Of a DNA stretch of 64,000 bases, positions 59,470-64,000 are shown piece by piece. Under the pieces are notes generated by a model. That model saw only the letters and a program-made list of their open reading frames with translations. It ran no database searches and had not been told where the DNA came from. The translations under genes and the position numbers were made by a program. Source of the DNA: Peptostreptococcaceae bacterium (GTDB lineage: Bacteria; Bacillota; Clostridia; Peptostreptococcales; Peptostreptococcaceae); the NCBI GenBank assembly GCA_902363255.1, contig CABIZO010000002.1, forward strand, positions 310,001 to 374,000. The letters are read 5' to 3'. How positions within the stretch are numbered: the first letter of the stretch is position 1; every line of letters starts with the position of its first letter.

Positions 59470-60474
59470 ATGAGAGTAGTTGGGTTTGGAGAGATAATGC
59501 TTAGATTATCTACCACAAAAGGAACAACTTTAACACAATCAAATAATTTTAATGTAAATTATGGTGGTGGAGAAGCTAACGTTCTTATCTCATTATCAAA
59601 TTTTAATATAAATACAAGGATGATTACAAAAGTATCTAATGATGATATAGGTAAATCAATCTTAAAACATTTAAAAAGCTATGATGTGGATACTACATTT
59701 GTAAAAAGTGATAATAAAAGAACGGGAATATACTTTTTAGAAGTCGGTAGTGGAAATAGAGCATCTAAGGTAATCTATGATAGAGCTGATTCTGCATTTA
59801 GTAATATGAAAATAGATGATTTAGATATTGAAAAAGCTTTAGAAGGAGTAGATGTATTCCATTTCTCTGGTATAACTTTAGCTCTATCTGAAGAGTTTAG
59901 AGAATTAACTCTTAAAATATTAAATTACTGTAAAAATAATAATATTTTAGTAAGTTATGACTCTAATTACAGAGCTAAATTATGGACTATAGAAGAAGCA
60001 AGAAAAGCGACTTTAGATATATTACCATTTGTAAATATATTATCAGCAGGAATATTAGATGCGGAAAATATATTACTTATGAAATGTAATCATGAAGATA
60101 AATATGAAAAATTAAAATATTATTATGATGAAATTTCAACTAAATATACAAATATTAAGCATATATTTTCATCAATAAGGGGAGTTAAATCATCTTCAGT
60201 AAACACACTACAATGCAATTATTATACAAACAAAATGCTATATTCATCAAAAGTACAACTAATTGATGATATAGTAGATAGAGTTGGTGGAGGAGATGCT
60301 CTTACTGCAGGAGTATTATATTCAATAATAAAAGAAAAAGATCCTCAATATGTTTGTGAATTTGCAAATTCAGCATCAGTATTAAAGCATTCTATTCACG
60401 GAGATGTTAATCTTGTAACTGTAGATGATGTGGAAAATTTAATAAACAATGGTATAGGAAGAATATCAAGATAA
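59470..60474 (+). CDS. kdgK: 2-keto-3-deoxygluconate kinase (PfkB family)
   Basis: A 334-residue sugar kinase that phosphorylates KDG to KDPG for the aldolase encoded just upstream. The N-terminus is GFGEIMLRLS and YGGGEANVLISLSNF; the C-terminal PfkB motif is RVGGGDALTAGVLYS with the catalytic Asp. The motif usually reads GAGDxF; here Gly-Gly-Gly-Asp-Ala, as in other KDG kinases. AGAGGGA is the ribosome binding site. Last gene of the operon. Confidence 0.92.
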   Translation: MRVVGFGEIMLRLSTTKGTTLTQSNNFNVNYGGGEANVLISLSNFNINTRMITKVSNDDIGKSILKHLKSYDVDTTFVKSDNKRTGIYFLEVGSGNRASKVIYDRADSAFSNMKIDDLDIEKALEGVDVFHFSGITLALSEEFRELTLKILNYCKNNNILVSYDSNYRAKLWTIEEARKATLDILPFVNILSAGILDAENILLMKCNHEDKYEKLKYYYDEISTKYTNIKHIFSSIRGVKSSSVNTLQCNYYTNKMLYSSKVQLIDDIVDRVGGGDALTAGVLYSIIKEKDPQYVCEFANSASVLKHSIHGDVNLVTVDDVENLINNGIGRISR

Positions 60475-60477
60475 AAG

Positions 60478-60503
60478 ACACCTTTTTATAAAGGTGTTTT
60501 TTT
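60478..60503 (+). terminator. Terminator of the sugar-acid operon
   Basis: ACACCTTT (60478-60485) pairs with AAAGGTGT (60490-60497), 4-base loop, six T. Confidence 0.88.
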
Positions 60504-60505
60504 AT

Positions 60506-60555
60506 ATGCAAGGAAATTATCATGCTCTCTAATATATGAAAAACTTATATATTTG
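60506..60555 (+). repeat. Repeat copy 2 (ATGCAAGGAAATTA element)
   Basis: Second copy of the sequence at 54317-54366 (39 of 50 identical by hand). It starts immediately after a terminator T run, as the first does. Confidence 0.6.
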
Positions 60556-60627
60556 CAAGAAAATACATTTATTTGCATATAAATAAGGCTATTTATGTAA
60601 TTATATGGTAAATAAATATGAAAAGTA

Positions 60628-60641
60628 TGAAAGTACTTTCT
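60628..60641. promoter_or_regulatory. Candidate nan operator 1
   Basis: TGAAAGTACTTTCT, whose central 12 bases are a perfect palindrome. It lies 30 bases upstream of an equivalent site. Confidence 0.5.
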
Positions 60642-60656
60642 AAAAAATGATTTTTG

Positions 60657-60685
60657 TTGAAAATATTTTCTTAAAATTATATACT
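60657..60685 (+). promoter_or_regulatory. Sigma-A promoter of the nan operon
   Basis: TTGAAA (60657-60662), 17-base spacer, TATACT (60680-60685). Leader to nanE about 25 bases. Confidence 0.7.
60658..60671. promoter_or_regulatory. Candidate nan operator 2, over the -35 box
   Basis: TGAAAATATTTTCT, central 12 bases a perfect palindrome. With site 1 it gives the pattern TGAAARTAYTTTCT. Overlap with the -35 box predicts repression, by an RpiR-type NanR or by CcpA. Confidence 0.55.
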
Positions 60686-60717
60686 GTATTTAGATGAGAT
60701 GAGGGGGAGGAACAAGT

Positions 60718-61413
60718 ATGAAGGAAAACTTAGAACAATTAAAAAATAATTTGATTGTATCTTGTCAAGCATTACCACATGAACCTCTACATTCTTCTTT
60801 TATTATGGGGCGTATGGCTAAGGCTGCTAAGGAAGGTGGCGCAGTTGGAATCAGAGCCAATACAAAGGAAGATATAGAAGAAATACAAAAAAATGTGGAT
60901 CTTCCTATAATAGGAATAGTAAAAAGAGATTATGAAAATTGTGAAGTATACATAACTCCTACAATGAAAGAAATAGATGAACTTATGGAAGTTAAACCTG
61001 AAATAATAGCAATAGATGCTACATCTAACTTAAGACCAAATGGAGTTACGTTAGATGAATTTTACAAACAAATAAAATCAAAATATCCAAATCAAAAGTT
61101 AATGGCAGATTGCTCTACTGTGGAAGAAGCAATACATGCGGATGAACTTGGATTTGATTATATAGGTACTACTTTGGTTGGATATACAAAACAAAGTCAA
61201 AATTTTAGGATTGAGGAAAACGATTTTGAAATTCTTAGAGAAATAATATCAAAAGTTTCAAATAAAGTAATTGCAGAGGGGAATATAGATACTCCTGAAA
61301 AAGCTAAAAGAGTTTTAGAGCTGGGGAGTTATAGTGTGGTAGTTGGATCAATAATCACAAGGCCTCAAAATATTACTAAAAGATTTACAAATGCTATTGG
61401 TGATCTAAGATAG
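60718..61413 (+). CDS. nanE: N-acetylmannosamine-6-phosphate 2-epimerase
   Basis: A 231-residue TIM-barrel enzyme converting ManNAc-6-phosphate to GlcNAc-6-phosphate in sialic acid breakdown. Motifs: LIVSCQALPHEPLHSS, MGRMAKAAKEGGAVGIRANT, IIGIVKRDYENCEVYITPT, DCSTVEEAIHADELGFDYIG with catalytic residues, and IAEGNIDTPEKAKRVLELG. GGGGGAGG lies 6 bases before the ATG. First gene of nanE-nanA-symporter-yhcH. Confidence 0.96.
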   Translation: MKENLEQLKNNLIVSCQALPHEPLHSSFIMGRMAKAAKEGGAVGIRANTKEDIEEIQKNVDLPIIGIVKRDYENCEVYITPTMKEIDELMEVKPEIIAIDATSNLRPNGVTLDEFYKQIKSKYPNQKLMADCSTVEEAIHADELGFDYIGTTLVGYTKQSQNFRIEENDFEILREIISKVSNKVIAEGNIDTPEKAKRVLELGSYSVVVGSIITRPQNITKRFTNAIGDLR

Positions 61414-61466
61414 TTAATAATTTAATTTAAAATATAAGAAAAAAATATATAAGGGAGAAAAATATA

Positions 61467-62375
61467 ATGATGAATAACGCAGATATGAGAGGAATATTTA
61501 GTGCACTTTTAGTTTCTTACAATGAGGATGGAAGCATAAATGAAAAAGGAGTACGTGAAATAGTTAGACACAACATAGACAATATGAAAGTTGATGGTTT
61601 ATATGTTGGTGGAAGTACTGGTGAAAACTTCATGATTTCAACTGAAGAAAAGAAAAGAATATTTGAAATAGCAAAAGATGAAGCAAAAGATGAAATAAAA
61701 TTAATAGCTCAAGTTGGATCTATAAATGTATATGAATCAGTAGAATTAGCTAAGTTTGCTACAGAATTAGGATATGATGCTATATCAGCAGTTACTCCAT
61801 TCTACTATAAATTCTCATTCAATGAAATAAAAGATTATTACAACACAATAATAAACAGTGTAGATAATAGATTAATAATATACTCTATACCATTCTTAAC
61901 AGGAGTAGATATGAGTGTTGAACAATTTGGGGAATTATTTGAAAATGAAAAAATAATAGGTGTTAAGTTTACAGCAGCAGATTTCTACTTATTAGAAAGA
62001 TTAAGAAAAGCTTACCCAAATCATTTAATATATGCAGGATTTGATGAAATGATGTTACCTGCTACTGTTCTTGGGGTAGATGGTGCAATAGGTTCTACAT
62101 TTAACGTAAACGGTATAAGAGCTAGACAAATATTTGATTTAGCTAGAGAAGGTAAAATAGAAGAAGCAAGAGAAATACAACATGTAACTAATGATTTAAT
62201 AAGTGCAATACTTTCAAATGGATTATATGCAACATTAAAAGAATTACTAAAATTAAATGGAGTAGATGCAGGATACTGCCGTAAACCAATGGCTTTAACT
62301 ACAGAGGCTCAAAAAGAAGAAGCTAAAAATATATTCGATAAATATATAAAAGAAAGAGAATTACTTAACGCATAA
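61467..62375 (+). CDS. nanA: N-acetylneuraminate lyase
   Basis: A 302-residue class I aldolase splitting sialic acid into ManNAc and pyruvate. Signatures: YVGGSTGENFMIS, YDAISAVTPFYYKFSF (catalytic Tyr), IYSIPFLTGVDMS and IIGVKFTAADFY with Schiff-base Lys 167. YAGFDEMMLPA and GAIGSTFNVNG complete the sialate-lyase subgroup pattern. Two adjacent ATGs occur at 61467 and 61470; the first is used here, with AAGGGAG 9 bases upstream. Confidence 0.96.
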   Translation: MMNNADMRGIFSALLVSYNEDGSINEKGVREIVRHNIDNMKVDGLYVGGSTGENFMISTEEKKRIFEIAKDEAKDEIKLIAQVGSINVYESVELAKFATELGYDAISAVTPFYYKFSFNEIKDYYNTIINSVDNRLIIYSIPFLTGVDMSVEQFGELFENEKIIGVKFTAADFYLLERLRKAYPNHLIYAGFDEMMLPATVLGVDGAIGSTFNVNGIRARQIFDLAREGKIEEAREIQHVTNDLISAILSNGLYATLKELLKLNGVDAGYCRKPMALTTEAQKEEAKNIFDKYIKERELLNA

Positions 62376-62465
62376 TAAAACTAAAGGGGAAGTATTCTAA
62401 AAAACTTAGATGAATACTTCTCTCTAAAAATATGTTAATAAAAACTCTTAGGGGAGGATAATAAT

Positions 62466-63959
62466 ATGGGATTTACTACGATAGATTTTATTATATTAGT
62501 AGCTTATTTAGCAGCAGTACTCTTTGCAGGGCTACATTTTTCTAAAAAAGATATGCAAGGAAAAGAATTCTTTAAAGGTGATGGAACGATTCCTTGGTGG
62601 GTAACAAGTGTTTCAATATTTGCAACTTTATTAAGTCCGATTTCATTCTTATCATTAGCTGGTAACTCTTATGGTGGAACTTGGATATTATGGTTTGCTC
62701 AATTAGGTATGTTGATAGCTATACCTTTAACTATAAAATTCTTCTTACCAATTTACAGTAAATTAAACATAGATACGGCATATCATTATTTAGAGTTAAG
62801 ATTTGATAGCAAGGCTCTTAGAGTACTTGGAGCATTAATGTTTATCATATATCAAATAGGTAGAATGTCTATAATAATGTATTTACCATCAATGGTACTT
62901 GCGAATTTAACAGGAATAAATGTAAACATATTAATAATAGTAATGGGAGTAATAGCAATAATCTATTCATATACAGGAGGATTAAAATCTGTTCTATGGA
63001 CAGACTTTATCCAAGGAAGTGTACTTTTAGTAGGGGTAACATTTGCACTAATTTACTTATTAAATAGTATTGATGGTGGAGCAGGAGTAGTATTGGAAAC
63101 TTTAAAACAAGGTAAATTCATAGGAGCAGAAGAAGTTTTATTTGATCCTAATATATTAAAAAATAGTGTATTTTTAATAGTTGTAGGAGCTGGATTTAAT
63201 ACTTGTTCTTCATACATATCAAGTCAAGATATAGTTCAACGTTTTACAACAACTACAGATACAAAAGAATTAAATAAAATGATGTTAACAAATGGAGCTT
63301 TATCAATATTTATAGCTACAGTGTTCTACTTAATAGGAACTGGTTTATATGTATTCTACGGACAAAATCCAGTATTAGCTCAAACAGCTCAACAAGATCA
63401 AATATTTGCATCTTACATAGCTTATCAATTACCAGTTGGTGTAACAGGTATATTACTTGCAGCAATTTATGCAGCATCTCAATCTACTTTATCTACTGGA
63501 TTAAACTCAGTGGCAACAAGCTGGACTTTAGATATACAAGAACGTTTAAGTAAAAAAGAAATGAGTTTTGAACAACAAACTAAAATAGCACAATATATTT
63601 CTCTAGGAGTTGGTATAGTTGCAATAGCAGTTTCCATGGTCTTAGCAAATGGAGAAATAAAATCAGCTTATGAATGGTTTAATGGATTTATGGGACTAGT
63701 TCTTGGAGTACTTGCTGGTACATTTGTACTTGGAGTATTTACAAAGGTTGCTAACTCAACTGGAGCATTTGCAGCATTTGCAGTTTCAGCTATAGCAATG
63801 GTATTTATAAAATACAATATGCCAGAGGTATCAATATGGTCTTACTCAATAATATCAATAGGATTATCTCTAGTAGTAGGAGTTCCAGTAAGTTATGTAT
63901 CTAGAAAATTAAAAAATGATAATACTGTACCAAATGCAGATACAGTAATTTATGAATAA
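62466..63959 (+). CDS. Sodium:solute symporter, sialic acid type
   Basis: A 497-residue SSS-family transporter with about 13 helices. Motifs: DFIILVAYLAAVLFAGLHFS, FATLLSPISFLSLAGNSYGG, YSYTGGLKSVLWTDFIQGSV (typical SSS signature), SSYISSQDIVQRF and QSTLSTGLNSVATSW with the Na2-site Ser/Thr. Operon context makes N-acetylneuraminate the likely substrate. TAGGGGAGGA precedes the ATG. It is followed 12 bases later by another gene. Confidence 0.92.
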   Translation: MGFTTIDFIILVAYLAAVLFAGLHFSKKDMQGKEFFKGDGTIPWWVTSVSIFATLLSPISFLSLAGNSYGGTWILWFAQLGMLIAIPLTIKFFLPIYSKLNIDTAYHYLELRFDSKALRVLGALMFIIYQIGRMSIIMYLPSMVLANLTGINVNILIIVMGVIAIIYSYTGGLKSVLWTDFIQGSVLLVGVTFALIYLLNSIDGGAGVVLETLKQGKFIGAEEVLFDPNILKNSVFLIVVGAGFNTCSSYISSQDIVQRFTTTTDTKELNKMMLTNGALSIFIATVFYLIGTGLYVFYGQNPVLAQTAQQDQIFASYIAYQLPVGVTGILLAAIYAASQSTLSTGLNSVATSWTLDIQERLSKKEMSFEQQTKIAQYISLGVGIVAIAVSMVLANGEIKSAYEWFNGFMGLVLGVLAGTFVLGVFTKVANSTGAFAAFAVSAIAMVFIKYNMPEVSIWSYSIISIGLSLVVGVPVSYVSRKLKNDNTVPNADTVIYE

Positions 63960-63971
63960 TAGGAGGCTTTT

Positions 63972-64000
63972 ATGATATTTGGAAATATAAAAAATTTACA
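63972..64000 (+). CDS. Start of a YhcH/YjgK/YiaL-like gene, cut by window edge
   Basis: ATG at 63972 lies 7 bases after AGGAGG; the nine visible codons give MIFGNIKNL. That N-terminus and the position after a sialic acid symporter suggest the YhcH (NanQ) family, cupin-like proteins in sialic acid operons. Only the start is visible, so the call rests largely on context. Confidence 0.55.

Overview
The window looks like a chromosomal segment of a low-G+C anaerobic Firmicute, most likely class Clostridia. It is very A+T-rich, nearly every gene has a strong AGGAGG-type ribosome binding site, rho-independent terminators are abundant, and many products are typical of clostridia: ferredoxin-nitroreductase fusion, PRD-type PTS regulators, a SAM riboswitch on hom, and a nanE-nanA-symporter operon. 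The species cannot be fixed from sequence alone. I see no rRNA, tRNA, CRISPR array, prophage or intact insertion sequence. Almost all genes read on the + strand.

Layout. 1-587: 3' end of an APH/choline-kinase-like phosphotransferase gene. 717-8092: two TVP38/TMEM64 membrane proteins, a cluster-binding Fe-S/CCG protein, a YnjB-type binding protein with two permeases and an ATPase, and a divergent nucleoside hydrolase. This resembles, from memory, the uncharacterised E. coli ydjXYZ-ynjABCDEF neighbourhood and is my best candidate for an undescribed system. 8225-10020: a small membrane protein and an XRE regulator. 10334-16796: galM, a HAD phosphatase, a LacR-type repressor and a lacGFE lactose-PTS operon, with a promoter and repeated candidate operators. 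16918-19245: an enlarged SAM-I riboswitch ahead of hom, then a small (p)ppGpp synthetase. 19476-23154: a CoA-binding protein, an unknown protein, a secreted nuclease, an EamA transporter and a DUF3841 protein. 23403-26152: ECF sigma factor, membrane anti-sigma candidate and a third anchored protein. 26321-33533: surE, a 2-hydroxyacid dehydrogenase, a LysR regulator divergent from a ferredoxin-nitroreductase, lipA-lplA, an aldo/keto reductase and an unlisted 37-residue membrane peptide. 33928-39625: oppABCDF. 39783-43991: a secreted zinc-finger lipoprotein, a nitroreductase and topB.

44078-64000 is a run of carbohydrate operons: a PRD regulator with fruK-fruA; a GntR/UTRA regulator with a chitobiose-type chbB-chbC-GH4-chbG-chbA operon; an FCD-GntR regulator with an IlvD/Edd-family dehydratase, GntP permease, KDPG aldolase and KDG kinase (sugar acid to Entner-Doudoroff end steps); and nanE-nanA-sodium symporter with the start of a YhcH-like gene (sialic acid). 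The lac, chb, sugar-acid and nan operons each carry a recognisable sigma-A promoter with palindromic or repeated candidate operators placed on or next to it, and several have CcpA-like cre candidates. Together with the lac and galM genes this points to growth on host- or mucin-derived sugars (lactose, chitobiose/GlcNAc, sialic acid, sugar acids). Several intergenic spaces hold structured imperfect repeats that look like a degenerate dispersed element.
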